DNA of 64,000 nt from Pseudarthrobacter sp. PS3-L1 (GCF_030063285.1 NZ_JASISU010000002.1:310001-374000), one strand, 5' to 3'. Counted from the stretch's first letter, positions 20,463-30,064 are shown. Numbers and translations are program-made. The notes: generated from the letters alone by a model not told the origin.

Positions 20463-21977
20463 ATGAACCAGTACGTAATCGCCATCGACCAGGGCACCAC
20501 CAGCAGCCGCGCCATCGTGTTTGATCACAGCGGCAACATCGTGTCCACCGGCCAGATGGAGCACGAGCAGATCTTCCCGAAGGCAGGCTGGGTTGAGCAC
20601 AACCCCGCTGAAATCTGGAACAACACCCGCGAGGTCATCGCCTCGGCGCTGTCCAAGGCCAACCTGACGCGCCACGACATCGCAGCCGTGGGTATCACCA
20701 ACCAGCGTGAGACCGCTGTGGTCTGGGACAAAAACACTGGCGAAGCTGTTTACAACGCCATCGTCTGGCAGGACACCCGCACGCAGTCAATTGTGGATGA
20801 ACTTGCCAAGGATGGCGGCGCCGACCGCTTCAAAGCCACTGTTGGCCTGCCTCTCGCCACCTATTTCTCGGGCACGAAAATCAAATGGATTCTCGACAAC
20901 GTCGATGGTGCGCGGGAAAAAGCAGAAGCTGGCGACCTGATCTTCGGCAACACGGATGCCTGGGTACTGTGGAACCTTACCGGCGGCACCGATGGTGGCG
21001 TCCATGTCACAGATGTCACGAACGCCTCACGCACACTCTTCATGGATCTTGAAACCCTGCAGTGGGATGAAGAGATCCTCGGTATCTTCGGGGTTCCCCT
21101 GTCGATGATGCCGACCATCAAGTCCTCCTCCGAGGTTTATGGCACAGTGCACACGTCGCAGCTGCTGCGCGAGACCCCTGTGGCCGGTATCCTCGGCGAC
21201 CAGCAGGCGGCCACCTTTGGCCAGGCTGCCTTCGCCCAGGGCGAGGCCAAGAACACCTATGGCACCGGTTGCTTCCTCATCTTCAACACGGGTGAGGAGA
21301 TTGTGCACTCCAAGAACGGCCTTCTGACGACGGTTGGCTACAAGCTTGGCGACGCGGCACCGCACTACGCCCTGGAAGGCTCCATTGCGGTGACCGGTTC
21401 ACTGATTCAGTGGCTGCGCGATAACTTGGGCATGATCAGTTCTGCCCCTGAGGTTGAGACACTTGCCGCACAGGTCAAGGACAACGGTGGGGTCTACATT
21501 GTGCCTGCATTCTCCGGTCTGTTTGCGCCTTACTGGCGCTCCGATGCCCGTGGTGCGATTGTGGGCCTGACGCGTTTTGTGAACAAGAACCACATTGCCC
21601 GTGCTGCGCTGGAGGCCACGGCTTTCCAGACCCGCGAGGTTCTTGACGCCGTCAATGCCGACTCGGGAGTACCCCTGACGGAGCTGAAGGTCGACGGCGG
21701 TATGGTCGCCAACGATGAACTGATGCAGTTCCAGGCCGATATCCTTGGCGTGCCCGTGATTCGCCCCAAGGTGGTCGAGACCACCGCACTTGGTGCGGCC
21801 TACGCTGCAGGTCTCGCCGTTGGCTTCTGGAAGGACCTTGGCGAACTCTCAACGAACTGGTCCGAAGACAAGCGGTGGGAACCGTCCATGGAGCAGGCCG
21901 AGCAGGACCGCCAGATGCGGATGTGGAAGAAGGCAGTCACCAAGTCCATGGACTGGGTTGACGACGACGTAAAGTAG
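20463..21977 (+). CDS. glpK: Glycerol kinase
   Basis: Phosphorylates glycerol with ATP, trapping it as glycerol 3-phosphate for GlpD. The 504-residue FGGY-family protein starts with the phosphate-1 motif [14 protein letters not shown]. It has the glycerol-contacting NQRET near residues 80-84, [10 protein letters not shown] near 246-255, and [16 protein letters not shown] near 416-431. Length is typical. AAGGAC precedes the ATG. Last gene of glpD-glpF-glpK. Confidence 0.97.
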   Translation: MNQYVIAIDQGTTSSRAIVFDHSGNIVSTGQMEHEQIFPKAGWVEHNPAEIWNNTREVIASALSKANLTRHDIAAVGITNQRETAVVWDKNTGEAVYNAIVWQDTRTQSIVDELAKDGGADRFKATVGLPLATYFSGTKIKWILDNVDGAREKAEAGDLIFGNTDAWVLWNLTGGTDGGVHVTDVTNASRTLFMDLETLQWDEEILGIFGVPLSMMPTIKSSSEVYGTVHTSQLLRETPVAGILGDQQAATFGQAAFAQGEAKNTYGTGCFLIFNTGEEIVHSKNGLLTTVGYKLGDAAPHYALEGSIAVTGSLIQWLRDNLGMISSAPEVETLAAQVKDNGGVYIVPAFSGLFAPYWRSDARGAIVGLTRFVNKNHIARAALEATAFQTREVLDAVNADSGVPLTELKVDGGMVANDELMQFQADILGVPVIRPKVVETTALGAAYAAGLAVGFWKDLGELSTNWSEDKRWEPSMEQAEQDRQMRMWKKAVTKSMDWVDDDVK

Positions 21978-21999
21978 GCATTCCACGCCTGATGCCTTC

Positions 22000-22063
22000 G
22001 CTGTGAAGGGGGCCCCGCCCGTTTTGTGGGCACCCAAAGATGTTCCCGGGCCCCCTTCACAGC
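22000..22063 (+). terminator. Large hairpin after glpK
   Basis: Perfect 16-pair stem: GCTGTGAAGGGGGCCC (22000-22015) pairs with 22048-22063, enclosing a 32-base loop. No T-run follows. It probably ends or protects the 3' end of the glp transcript; the long loop is unusual. Confidence 0.55.
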
Positions 22064-22125
22064 TCAGCGTCAGCAGGGCGGCAGTACCGACGTCCGCGGC
22101 GAATGGTTTGTTTTCCTTCGTGCGG

Positions 22126-22131
22126 TAAAGT
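22126..22131 (+). promoter_or_regulatory. Candidate -10 element of leuS
   Basis: TAAAGT lies 6 bases before the ATG of the leucine-rich leader ORF. Transcription would begin about at that ATG, giving a leaderless message. A weak TGGTTT lies at 22104-22109 (spacer 16). The same distance is seen at leuA. Confidence 0.45.
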
Positions 22132-22137
22132 TGTTTC

Positions 22138-22191
22138 ATGCGTGCGATCCTTCTGCTTAGCCAGCCGCCAAGTGTCCGGACCAACGGATAG
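22138..22191 (+). CDS. leuS leader peptide (leucine-rich, 17 aa)
   Basis: Short ORF encoding MRAILLLSQPPSVRTNG. Codons 4-7 are Ile-Leu-Leu-Leu (ATC CTT CTG CTT). It lies 120 bases before leuS and is followed by a terminator, the layout of a ribosome-mediated attenuator. No clear Shine-Dalgarno site is present, and a -10-like hexamer ends 6 bases before ATG, so translation may be leaderless. A Leu-tRNA shortage would stall the ribosome at 22150-22158 and alter folding downstream. The leuA leader in this window has the same plan (M-R-A-x-Leu run-S). The peptide itself probably has no function. Confidence 0.7.
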   Translation: MRAILLLSQPPSVRTNG

Positions 22192-22200
22192 TTGAGCGGC
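22164..22200 (+). promoter_or_regulatory. leuS leader stem 1 (anti-antiterminator)
   Basis: GCCGC (22164-22168, inside the leader ORF) can pair with GCGGC (22196-22200), enclosing an inner stem of 22173-22178 with 22185-22190 (one G-U pair). The right side can instead pair with the terminator's left arm: TGAG (22193-22196) with CTCA (22206-22209), plus GG (22198-22199) with CC (22203-22204). A ribosome stalled on the Leu codons would cover the left side and favour that alternative. Hand-drawn structure. Confidence 0.45.
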
Positions 22201-22230
22201 AGCCCCTCACCTGTGAGGGGCTTTTGTGTG
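22201..22230 (+). terminator. Attenuator terminator of leuS
   Basis: AGCCCCTCA (22201-22209) pairs with TGAGGGGCT (22214-22222), loop CCTG, then TTTTGTGTGT. This is a canonical intrinsic terminator only 10 bases after the leader stop codon and about 80 bases before leuS. It is placed to abort transcription when leucine is plentiful. Confidence 0.75.
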
Positions 22231-22311
22231 TCCGGGCGGAACTCGGGCCAGCAGTAGAAGGGCAGGAGTCGCGGCAGTACCCATGTCGCGACAGGACAGA
22301 AAAGGGCAGCA

Positions 22312-24834
22312 GTGACCGTTCACCCGGATACCACCGGAACATCAGCAGAGGGCGTAGTGGAGCCCACTGAAGGCATCTACAGCTTCCCCGCGATCGAGGC
22401 TAAATGGCAACAGGTGTGGGAGGAACTTAATGTCTTCGCGCCACTCGACGATGGTTCGCGCGAGCGGCGGTATGTCCTGGACATGTTCCCCTACCCTTCC
22501 GGTGACCTGCACATGGGCCACGCTGAGGCGTTCGCCATGGGCGATGTGGTCTCCAGGTACCTTCGCCAGCAGGGATTTGACGTGTTGCACCCCATTGGGT
22601 GGGACTCCTTCGGGCTCCCGGCAGAAAACGCGGCCATTAAACGCAATGCGCATCCCAGCGAGTGGACCTACGCCAATATCGATACCCAGGCCGCCTCGTT
22701 TCGTCGGTACGCCATTTCAGCCGACTGGTCCCGCCGGATCCATACCTCTGATCCTGAGTACTATCGATGGACCCAGTGGCTCTTCAAACGGTTCCACGAA
22801 CGGGGCTTGGCGTACCGCAAGAATTCTCCGGTCAACTGGTGTCCCAAGGACCAGACTGTGCTCGCCAATGAACAGGTAGTTAACGGGGCCTGCGATCGAT
22901 GCGGCACCATCGTGACCAAAAAACTCCTGAACCAGTGGTACTTCAAGATCACGGACTACGCCGACCGCCTCCTGGATGACATGGAGCAGCTCAAGGGTCA
23001 CTGGCCCGAGCGCGTTCTGGCGATGCAAAAGAACTGGATCGGCCGCTCTGAGGGAGCCCACGTCAGCTTCGTCATCGAAGCCGCAGGAAACCGCGGACAG
23101 CAGGACGTCACGGTCTTTACCACCCGCCCAGATACCCTGCACGGCGCTACGTTCTTTGTTGTTGCCGCTGATGCGGAGATTGCCCGTGAGCTAACCACGG
23201 AGGACAGGCTTCCGGCACTCGAGGAGTACCGCGAACGGGTGAAGGCCCTGTCGGATATTGAGCGTCAGTCCACTGAACGAGCCAAGACCGGAGTCTTCAC
23301 CGGCCGCTACGCTGTCAACCCACTCAATGGCGAAAAGCTTCCCGTCTGGGCAGCCGACTACGTCCTGGCTGACTACGGCACGGGTGCGATCATGGCGGTT
23401 CCCGCGCATGACCAGCGCGACCTCGACTTTGCCAAAGCATTTGACCTGCCGGTGCGTGCTGTCCTGGATACCGGGGCAGAGGACCCTGCGGTATCCGGTA
23501 CGGCGACAACCGGCGAAGGTACCCTGATCAATTCAGGGGAACTTGACGGTTTGCCCAAGGCTGAGGCAATCCCCGCTGCCATTGCCCTGCTGGAACGCCA
23601 GGGAACAGGCAAGAAATTTGTGAACTTCCGGCTCCGGGACTGGCTGCTGAGCCGGCAGCGCTTCTGGGGTGCTCCGATCCCCATCATCCATTGCCCCACG
23701 TGCGGCGAGGTGCCGGTCCCCGACGACCAGCTTCCCGTCCGTTTACCCGATGACCTGCGGGGTGAGGACCTGGCACCCAAGGGAACCTCGCCGTTGGCAG
23801 CAGTCAGCGACTGGGTCAATGTCGAGTGCCCCTCCTGCGGGGGTCCCGCAACCCGGGATACAGACACCATGGATACCTTTGTGGATTCTTCCTGGTACTT
23901 CCTGCGTTTTGTCTCGCCGGACTACACAGAGGGGCCTTTCGATCCAGAGAAGGTTAACGCCTGGATGCCGGTAGGGCAGTACGTAGGCGGTGTTGAACAC
24001 GCCATCCTCCACCTGCTCTACGCGCGTTTCTTCACAAAGGTCATCCACGACATGGGGATGATCGAAGCGAACGAACCGTTCCGCGCCTTGCTGAATCAGG
24101 GCCAGGTGCTCAACGGTGGCAAAGCGATGTCCAAATCCCTGGGAAACGGAGTCGACCTCGGTCAGCAGTTGGACAAATTCGGTGTGGACGCCGTGCGACT
24201 GACCATGATTTTTGCCTCCCCTCCGGAAGATGACGTCGACTGGGCGGATGTCTCGCCGTCGGGCTCTGCGAAATTCCTTGCCAGGGCGTGGCGCCTTGCC
24301 CAGGACGTCACCAGCGCACCGGGCGTTGAGCCTACTTCCGGTGAGCGTGCCCTGCGGACCGTGACGCACCGGACTGTCTCGGACGCTGCGGAGCTGCTGG
24401 ACAACAACAAGTTCAATGTTGTTGTTGCCAAACTCATGGAATTGGTTAATGCCACCCGCAAGGTAATCGACACCGGTGCCGGGGGAGCGGATCCAGCCGT
24501 CCGGGAAGCAGCTGAGGCAGTTGCCGTCATTCTGAGCCTCTTTGCCCCCTACACGGCCGAAGACATGTGGCAGTCGCTGGGACACGAACCTTCTGTGGCC
24601 AACGCGGGCTGGCCCGTGGTGGACAGCGCACTGCTGGTCCAGGAGAGCGTCACCGCCGTTGTCCAGGTGCAGGGCAAGGTCCGTGACAGGCTTGAGGTGG
24701 CGCCGTCGATTACCGAGAACGAGCTGCGGGAACTGGCCCTTGCCTCTGAGGCTGTCCAGCGGGCCCTTGCCGGCCGGGACATCCGGACTGTTATCGTGCG
24801 GGCCCCTAAACTGGTGAATATCGTCCCGGCGTAG
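22312..24834 (+). CDS. leuS: Leucyl-tRNA synthetase
   Basis: Class Ia synthetase that charges tRNA-Leu. The 840-residue protein has the HIGH-type motif [14 protein letters not shown] near residues 62-75, a CP1 editing domain with [12 protein letters not shown] near 271-282 and AVPAHDQRD near 362-370, and [10 protein letters not shown] near 604-613 (KMSKS equivalent). The tRNA-binding C-terminal region ends with [18 protein letters not shown] 22312 starts the gene. Expression is probably set by the leader peptide and terminator upstream. A 13-pair hairpin (24842-24870) follows the stop. Confidence 0.97.
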   Translation: MTVHPDTTGTSAEGVVEPTEGIYSFPAIEAKWQQVWEELNVFAPLDDGSRERRYVLDMFPYPSGDLHMGHAEAFAMGDVVSRYLRQQGFDVLHPIGWDSFGLPAENAAIKRNAHPSEWTYANIDTQAASFRRYAISADWSRRIHTSDPEYYRWTQWLFKRFHERGLAYRKNSPVNWCPKDQTVLANEQVVNGACDRCGTIVTKKLLNQWYFKITDYADRLLDDMEQLKGHWPERVLAMQKNWIGRSEGAHVSFVIEAAGNRGQQDVTVFTTRPDTLHGATFFVVAADAEIARELTTEDRLPALEEYRERVKALSDIERQSTERAKTGVFTGRYAVNPLNGEKLPVWAADYVLADYGTGAIMAVPAHDQRDLDFAKAFDLPVRAVLDTGAEDPAVSGTATTGEGTLINSGELDGLPKAEAIPAAIALLERQGTGKKFVNFRLRDWLLSRQRFWGAPIPIIHCPTCGEVPVPDDQLPVRLPDDLRGEDLAPKGTSPLAAVSDWVNVECPSCGGPATRDTDTMDTFVDSSWYFLRFVSPDYTEGPFDPEKVNAWMPVGQYVGGVEHAILHLLYARFFTKVIHDMGMIEANEPFRALLNQGQVLNGGKAMSKSLGNGVDLGQQLDKFGVDAVRLTMIFASPPEDDVDWADVSPSGSAKFLARAWRLAQDVTSAPGVEPTSGERALRTVTHRTVSDAAELLDNNKFNVVVAKLMELVNATRKVIDTGAGGADPAVREAAEAVAVILSLFAPYTAEDMWQSLGHEPSVANAGWPVVDSALLVQESVTAVVQVQGKVRDRLEVAPSITENELRELALASEAVQRALAGRDIRTVIVRAPKLVNIVPA

Positions 24835-24841
24835 CCGGTGT

Positions 24842-24870
24842 GACGGCCGCCGGATTTTCCGGTGGCCGTC
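24842..24870 (+). terminator. Hairpin between leuS and degV
   Basis: 13-pair stem with one G-U pair (24842-24854 with 24858-24870) around a 3-base loop of T. There is no T-run after it, so termination may be partial. Confidence 0.5.
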
Positions 24871-24889
24871 CGATGCCCAGGAAGGGACC

Positions 24890-25864
24890 ATGCCTAACCA
24901 AGATCCAGGACGTTGGCCGTGGTTCAGGGACCGATTGGGGAGTGGCCGTAGGCCACCAGCCACGCCTGCAAAACGTGGGACGGTTGCCATTGTGACTGAC
25001 TCCGCTGCGGCGCTCCCGCGGGAGTGGCTGGCAGAGTGCTCGACGGCGGGGCTGCTGACCGTAGTCACCATGTCCGTGATGGTCGCTGACCACGTCCACG
25101 CGGAAGACGAGGAAGACATAGCGGCCGTCATCTCGGTGGCCATGGCATCCGGAGCTCCCGTTAAGACCTCCCGTCCATCGCCTGGGCAGTTTGAACAGGC
25201 ATACCGGGCAGCGCAGGCAGCGGGGTTCGACGCCGTAGTGTCGATCCATCTTTCTGGGGAACTTTCGGGGACGGTTGAGGCTGCCCGGCTGGCAGCTGGC
25301 AGGGTCAGCCTGCCTGTCCAGGTGGTTGATTCCAGGACCGTCGGTATGGCCATGGGCATGGCTGTCCAGGCGGCAGTGGTGGACTCAGCGAACGGTGGCG
25401 ACAGCCGGTCTGTCGCTGCGGCTGCACGCGGGGCCCTTGCCCGCACGAGGGTCTATTTCTACGTTCCCAGCCTTGAGCAGCTGCGCCGCGGCGGTCGGAT
25501 TGGTGCTGCTGCTTCCCTCGTGGGTACCGTGCTGGCTATCAAGCCGATCCTGTCCGTCGAGGATGGCAGGATCGTCCCGCTCGAAAAAGTGCGGTCTGCA
25601 GCCCGGGCCGTGGCGCGACTTGAGGAACTGGTGGTGCAGGATGCCTGCACCAGACCTGCTGGCACAGCAGCCCTGGCAGTGCATCACTTTGGGAATCCAG
25701 CAGAAGCGGCACACTTGGCGGAACGCCTGGCCCTGGCCCTTCCGCTCTGCCCACCGGCCTCGACGAGTGCGCTGCCAACGGTGCTGGCCGCTCATGCTGG
25801 ACTTGGTGTCCTGGCTGTCATAGTAGGTGAGCAGCCACGTCCAGGGACCGCTTTGTCCACATAG
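24890..25864 (+). CDS. DegV family protein (fatty-acid binding)
   Basis: Cytosolic protein of 324 residues of the DegV/FakB fold, which binds a fatty acid and often presents it to a kinase. Family marks are VAIVTDSAAALP near residues 31-42, VKTSRPSPGQFEQAY near 92-106, IHLSGELSGT near 122-131, and a late LRRGGRIGAAA near 199-209. No FakA-like kinase is adjacent. The N-terminal 28 residues before the first strand are longer than usual. ATG follows AGGAAGGG. Confidence 0.88.
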   Translation: MPNQDPGRWPWFRDRLGSGRRPPATPAKRGTVAIVTDSAAALPREWLAECSTAGLLTVVTMSVMVADHVHAEDEEDIAAVISVAMASGAPVKTSRPSPGQFEQAYRAAQAAGFDAVVSIHLSGELSGTVEAARLAAGRVSLPVQVVDSRTVGMAMGMAVQAAVVDSANGGDSRSVAAAARGALARTRVYFYVPSLEQLRRGGRIGAAASLVGTVLAIKPILSVEDGRIVPLEKVRSAARAVARLEELVVQDACTRPAGTAALAVHHFGNPAEAAHLAERLALALPLCPPASTSALPTVLAAHAGLGVLAVIVGEQPRPGTALST

Positions 25865-25913
25865 CGCTGACCTGATCTGGAACGGCCGATCATTGCGGCA
25901 TAGCGTGAACGCC

Positions 25914-26834
25914 ATGACGTCCCATGGTGCCCGCGGCCCCCGCCCGGAATCGCCGCGCCATGTCCGCGACAGGCTGCACGCCAGCCTTGGATCCGCACCG
26001 GGCCTGCTGGAACCGGTGCAGGGTGGCCGGAGTGAAACATTGCGTCCGCTCTCCCTGAAAGTAGGGGACGAGCCAGCCGGGCCCCTGGCGGGAGACGATG
26101 TCCCAGCTGTCCGGATCCGCTTTCGACTCGGTGTTCTTCCGGTGGCCCTTGCCGCTCTCCTGTGCTCCGCCCTCGCTGCGTTTCTGTTCTGGCAGTCCGC
26201 CACCTCCGAGACCAGCATCCAGGCAATCAACGACATGGAGTCCCAGACACAGGGCAAAGCCGTGGGTCCTTCATCCATGCCCGGTGGTGAATCCGCAAGC
26301 CCGCTGTCCGGTCCGGGATCAACCGGTACCGGTTCGTTCAGTAGCGCTCTACCCGAGCCTGATGGCACCGGCCACGCCGGACAGGTAGTTGTGGTTCATG
26401 TAGCTGGCGCTGTTCTCCACCCCGGCATCGTGGTCCTCCCTGCGGGGAGTCGGGTCCACCAGGCGCTCGACGCGGCCGGCGGAGCAGCACCGGATGGCTT
26501 GCCTGATGAGCTCAACCTCGCTGAAGTACTGACAGATGGCCAAAAAATCCGGGTTCGCGTGCTCGGCGAGGATCTTCCGGTTGAAGCAGTAGGCCAACCC
26601 CCGGTCACAGGATCTCGTGCGGGACCAACTGCCGGGGGTATTTTGGTGAACCTGAATACCGCGACCCTCGAAGAGTTGGGAACACTGCCTCGGGTGGGAC
26701 CTGTTCTGGCCCAGCGCATCATCGACTGGCGGACCGCGCACGGCGTATTCGGCAGTGTGGAGGAGCTTGACGCAGTGGAGGGCGTTGGCCCAAAAATGCT
26801 GGAGTCACTGCTGCCCCTCGTGAGGGTGTCATGA
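25914..26834 (+). CDS. comEA: Competence protein ComEA
   Basis: Membrane-anchored DNA-binding protein of 306 residues, part of a DNA-uptake apparatus. One transmembrane helix (LPVALAALLCSALAAFLFW near residues 75-93) is followed by a low-complexity Ser/Gly/Pro linker. A SLBB-like domain follows (VVVHVAGAVLHPGIVVLP near 160-177), then a helix-hairpin-helix pair (VNLNTATLEELGTLPRVGP near 245-263; VEGVGPKMLESL near 290-301). ATG 25914 is preferred; GTG 25905 is possible. Its stop overlaps the comEC ATG (ATGA). Confidence 0.9.
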   Translation: MTSHGARGPRPESPRHVRDRLHASLGSAPGLLEPVQGGRSETLRPLSLKVGDEPAGPLAGDDVPAVRIRFRLGVLPVALAALLCSALAAFLFWQSATSETSIQAINDMESQTQGKAVGPSSMPGGESASPLSGPGSTGTGSFSSALPEPDGTGHAGQVVVVHVAGAVLHPGIVVLPAGSRVHQALDAAGGAAPDGLPDELNLAEVLTDGQKIRVRVLGEDLPVEAVGQPPVTGSRAGPTAGGILVNLNTATLEELGTLPRVGPVLAQRIIDWRTAHGVFGSVEELDAVEGVGPKMLESLLPLVRVS

Positions 26835-28888
26835 ATGCGACAGGGAGGAACAGCGACCACTGGCACGACACTCCGGTTCAGCGTGATGCGGAGAGTCAGA
26901 TGGGGACCGGCCAGGGATGGCATCGTTTCGTTCAGTCGGCGTTGGCACCTCCTCCCTCAGCTGGTGGAACGCAGCCATCTGCAGGAATCGTGGTTCACAG
27001 GCCGCAGCCCCGAGCCCTGTGCAAAAGCATCTACCCGGCCGGAAAGGCGTGGTGGTCCACACTTGTGCATCGCGCATTCGATCCGAAGCACCCGTCCACC
27101 ATCGACCGGCACACCAGCAGGCTCGACATTCGTTTGGTACCTGCTGCCAGCCTTGTCTGGCTGAGTGCCGTGGGCGGTGTCTGGCTGGCTGGTCCTAACC
27201 TGGCAGCCCTCAGTGTCGGACTGCTCAGCGGTGCAGTGCTGTGTGCCGTTCCGGTCCGGAGACCGGCACGTATAAGACCGCTCACAGTTACGGCGTTTAT
27301 TGCGTTCACCTGGAAGCACCAGTCGGGCAGGGGTGGAAGTACTCTTGGCCGGTTCTTTCCACGAAGCACGCGCCTCACTGCATCCTTGGCGCTGCTTCTG
27401 GGCGGAGTCATGGCCGGGTTGGGTGGAAGCTCAGCCGTCGCCCGGGCCGAAGGACCCTTTGCTGATTTAGTGGAAAGGAACGCTGGCGTGGTTGCAGAAG
27501 TCACTGTCACTGGATCCGCCCGTGAGGTGAGGGCGGCACACACCGGCGCTGGAACCCAGTGGCTGATCCCCATCAGTGCCCAGTCGATGACTGATGCTGG
27601 CCGCGTGATATCCGGTACCGGAACGTTTCTTGCCGTGGGAAATGGCGAGTGGGCCACGGCGGGTCCCGGCGCCAGGTTGCGTGTCACGGGGACGCTGGCA
27701 CCACCATGGCCCGGGCTAGACACCGATGGGGTGCTGACGGTCTCGAGTTCGTCTCGGCACCCGGCAGCCCTGCCATCACTCAGCCAGGTGGCACTCTTCC
27801 TGCGGCGAGACTTTGCCACAGCGGCAGGGTTTCTGCCGCCGGACGCAAGGGGACTACTGCCCGGCATGATCACGGGGGATACCTCCGCGCTCGACGAGTC
27901 GCTGGAACAGGCGATGAAAATTACGGGTATGACGCATCTGACAGCCGTCAGCGGAGCAAACTGCAGCCTCGTCCTGACAGCGCTCCTGCTCGGGGCACGT
28001 AGCCTGCGGCTCAACAGGGGAGTCGCGGCAGCCGCAGCGCTTGCGGGCCTAAGCCTCTTTGTTGTCGTTGTAGGCCCGGACCCATCGGTCCTGCGGGCTG
28101 GCGTGATGGGAGCCGTCGGCGTTTCTGCCATTGCCGGCGGGCGCCGCGGACGTGCACTGACAACATTGTGCCTGGCAGTCATGTGCCTTCTCTTCATCAG
28201 TCCCAGCCTTGGATCAACCATCGGCTTTCTCTTGTCCGTCACAGCAACGCTAGGCATCATTCTGCTGGCCAACAGAATCATGGCACTGCTTCCGCACCGC
28301 ACCCCACCCCTGGTGGCTGCAGTCATTGCCGTCCCACTGTCTGCGCAGCTGATGTGCGGCCCCATCATTGTTCTGTTGCAACCAACACTCTCTCCCTATG
28401 CACTCCCGGCGAATGTCCTGTCAGCAGTGGTCGTGACGCCTGTAACCCTGGCCGGGACAGCGGCGCTTGCCCTGTTGTGGCCGGTACCTTTCGCAGCAAG
28501 CGCCCTGTTGGCTGTGGCTGGATGGTGCAGCCAGGTCGTTGCCGGTTTGGCCCGCTTCTTTGCGGGTCTGCCCGGCAATTCGATGCCATGGCCGGAAGGA
28601 CCTCCTGGTGCCTGCACCATGGCACTGCTTTCGACCCTCACGTTGGCTACCCTGATTCTTGCAGCCAACCCTGCCATCCTGATCCGGGCTGCAGTAAGGC
28701 TCCACACAAGGGTTGAAGCGTTACTCGCCACCACCGAGACGATGGCTGCTTCGCTGTACTTGGCCCGACAACAGCGGCGTGGGAAACTGGGACACACACT
28801 GCACAATTCTCGGAAGGATCCAGCGTGGCCTCGGCACCCCCCAAGAGCAGCAGGACCTCGGTCAACACAGTCACCTGGCGGGACGTAA
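26831..28888 (+). CDS. comEC: ComEC/Rec2-type DNA channel, without metallo-beta-lactamase domain
   Basis: Polytopic membrane protein of 685 residues, the predicted channel for single-stranded DNA entry. Two N-terminal membrane segments precede a DUF4131-like extracellular domain (about 180-320). The competence core follows, with GLLPGMITGDTSALDESL near 339-356, the diagnostic MTHLTAVSGANCSLV near 370-384, and about seven helices. The C-terminal nuclease-like metallo-beta-lactamase domain found in many ComEC proteins is absent; after the last helix only a basic tail remains. Start coupled to comEA. The 3' end overlaps holA by 64 bases. Confidence 0.88.
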   Translation: MNATGRNSDHWHDTPVQRDAESQMGTGQGWHRFVQSALAPPPSAGGTQPSAGIVVHRPQPRALCKSIYPAGKAWWSTLVHRAFDPKHPSTIDRHTSRLDIRLVPAASLVWLSAVGGVWLAGPNLAALSVGLLSGAVLCAVPVRRPARIRPLTVTAFIAFTWKHQSGRGGSTLGRFFPRSTRLTASLALLLGGVMAGLGGSSAVARAEGPFADLVERNAGVVAEVTVTGSAREVRAAHTGAGTQWLIPISAQSMTDAGRVISGTGTFLAVGNGEWATAGPGARLRVTGTLAPPWPGLDTDGVLTVSSSSRHPAALPSLSQVALFLRRDFATAAGFLPPDARGLLPGMITGDTSALDESLEQAMKITGMTHLTAVSGANCSLVLTALLLGARSLRLNRGVAAAAALAGLSLFVVVVGPDPSVLRAGVMGAVGVSAIAGGRRGRALTTLCLAVMCLLFISPSLGSTIGFLLSVTATLGIILLANRIMALLPHRTPPLVAAVIAVPLSAQLMCGPIIVLLQPTLSPYALPANVLSAVVVTPVTLAGTAALALLWPVPFAASALLAVAGWCSQVVAGLARFFAGLPGNSMPWPEGPPGACTMALLSTLTLATLILAANPAILIRAAVRLHTRVEALLATTETMAASLYLARQQRRGKLGHTLHNSRKDPAWPRHPPRAAGPRSTQSPGGT

Positions 28889-29838
28889 AGCCAGCAGCCG
28901 TCATCCTGGTAGGTGGCCCCGAAGAGTACCTTGGAATCCGTGCCATCGACCACATCAGGGCACAGGTCCGCGCGGGAGATCCTGACGTTGAACTCAGCAG
29001 ACTCAACGCAGCCGCCTACGAACCCGGTTTCCTTCGCATGGTGGTGAGTCCATCCCTGTTCGGTGAACGCAAGCTCATCGAGGTGGAGGGCGTCGAATCA
29101 ATGAATGATGCCTTCCTGACGGATGCTCTCACGTATCTAAAGCAACCCGAGGATGACGCGGTCCTGGTGCTCCGCCATGGGGGCGGTGTTCGAGGAAAGA
29201 AGCTGCTGGATGCTATCAAGGCTGCCGGGTGGCCAGTCGTGGACTGTCAGCCGCTGAAAAAGGATGCCGACAAGGCCGCCTTCGTTACTGCTGAATTCAA
29301 GGCTGGCGGCCGGAGAATTGAATCTTCAGCCGTCCAGGCCTTGGTCAACGCAACAGGTGCCAACCTGTCCGAACTTGCCGCAGCATGTAACCAATTGATA
29401 GCTGATGCCACCTCAACGGTCGACGCCGAACTCGTTGACAGGTACTACGGGGGACGGATTGAAGCAACGGCTTTTAAAGTCGCGGACGCCGCCATGGCCG
29501 GTAATGGGCCAGTAGCATTGTCAACTCTTCGCCATGCACTTGCCACCGGCGCCGATCCGGTGCCCCTGGTAGCGGCGCTTGCTGCCAAACTGCGGACAAT
29601 TGCCAAAGTGGCAGGCGCTCAAGGATCTTCTCATCAGGTCGCCCGGGACTTGGGAATGCAGCCATGGCTTGTGGAACAGGCCCAACGCGATGTTCGCCGA
29701 TGGACTCCTGACGGTCTGATCAGGTCAATTCAGGCCACCGCCGAGGCAGATGCGCAAGTCAAGGGTCTTTCGAGGGATCCTGTCTACGCTGTGGAGCACG
29801 CAGTCACCGTGATCTCCATGTCTGTACAGCCACGCTGA
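28825..29838 (+). CDS. holA: DNA polymerase III delta subunit
   Basis: Clamp-loader subunit that opens the beta sliding clamp; 337 residues. The AAA-like N-terminal part (PAAVILVGGPEEYLGIRAIDHI near residues 20-41) lacks a functional P-loop, as usual for delta. The middle has the family strand DDAVLVLRHGGG near 110-121, and the C-terminal collar domain ends with the VISMS segment. GTG 28825 has GGAAGGA upstream and lies inside comEC in another frame. The comEA-comEC-holA order is common in actinobacteria. Confidence 0.92.
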   Translation: MASAPPKSSRTSVNTVTWRDVKPAAVILVGGPEEYLGIRAIDHIRAQVRAGDPDVELSRLNAAAYEPGFLRMVVSPSLFGERKLIEVEGVESMNDAFLTDALTYLKQPEDDAVLVLRHGGGVRGKKLLDAIKAAGWPVVDCQPLKKDADKAAFVTAEFKAGGRRIESSAVQALVNATGANLSELAAACNQLIADATSTVDAELVDRYYGGRIEATAFKVADAAMAGNGPVALSTLRHALATGADPVPLVAALAAKLRTIAKVAGAQGSSHQVARDLGMQPWLVEQAQRDVRRWTPDGLIRSIQATAEADAQVKGLSRDPVYAVEHAVTVISMSVQPR

Positions 29839-30008
29839 AGCACGGACCTGTCGGAGGCCTCGCTGTGAGGCTGGACTGCCCGCGCTGCCATGCCAGCAGC
29901 TCTGCTCAACCACTGTGTGGTCCCTGAAGCGCGTTGAATCGTACCGACAGGTACAGATACTCCCCAGTTGCTGGCTTTAGGCATCCGTGCTCAGGGCGTC
30001 TTAAACGC

Positions 30009-30039
30009 TTATGGCCGGCTCCGAGGGAGCCGGCCATAA
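30009..30039. terminator. Terminator between holA and rpsT
   Basis: Perfect 14-pair stem, TTATGGCCGGCTCC (30009-30022) with 30026-30039, loop GAG. It lies between convergent genes and could serve both; T-runs on either side are weak. Confidence 0.65.
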
Positions 30040-30064
30040 TGATCAGTTCAGGGAACTGTAAACC

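Noticed and set aside
22512-22620. Alternative internal start for leuS
   Set aside because: Would remove the HIGH motif; GTG 22312 gives the full-length enzyme.
23743-25446. 567-codon open frame on the minus strand
   Set aside because: Antisense to leuS and degV, both clearly real; composition is Arg/Ser-rich shadow sequence.
27031-28368. 445-codon open frame on the minus strand
   Set aside because: Antisense to comEC, low complexity, no start context.
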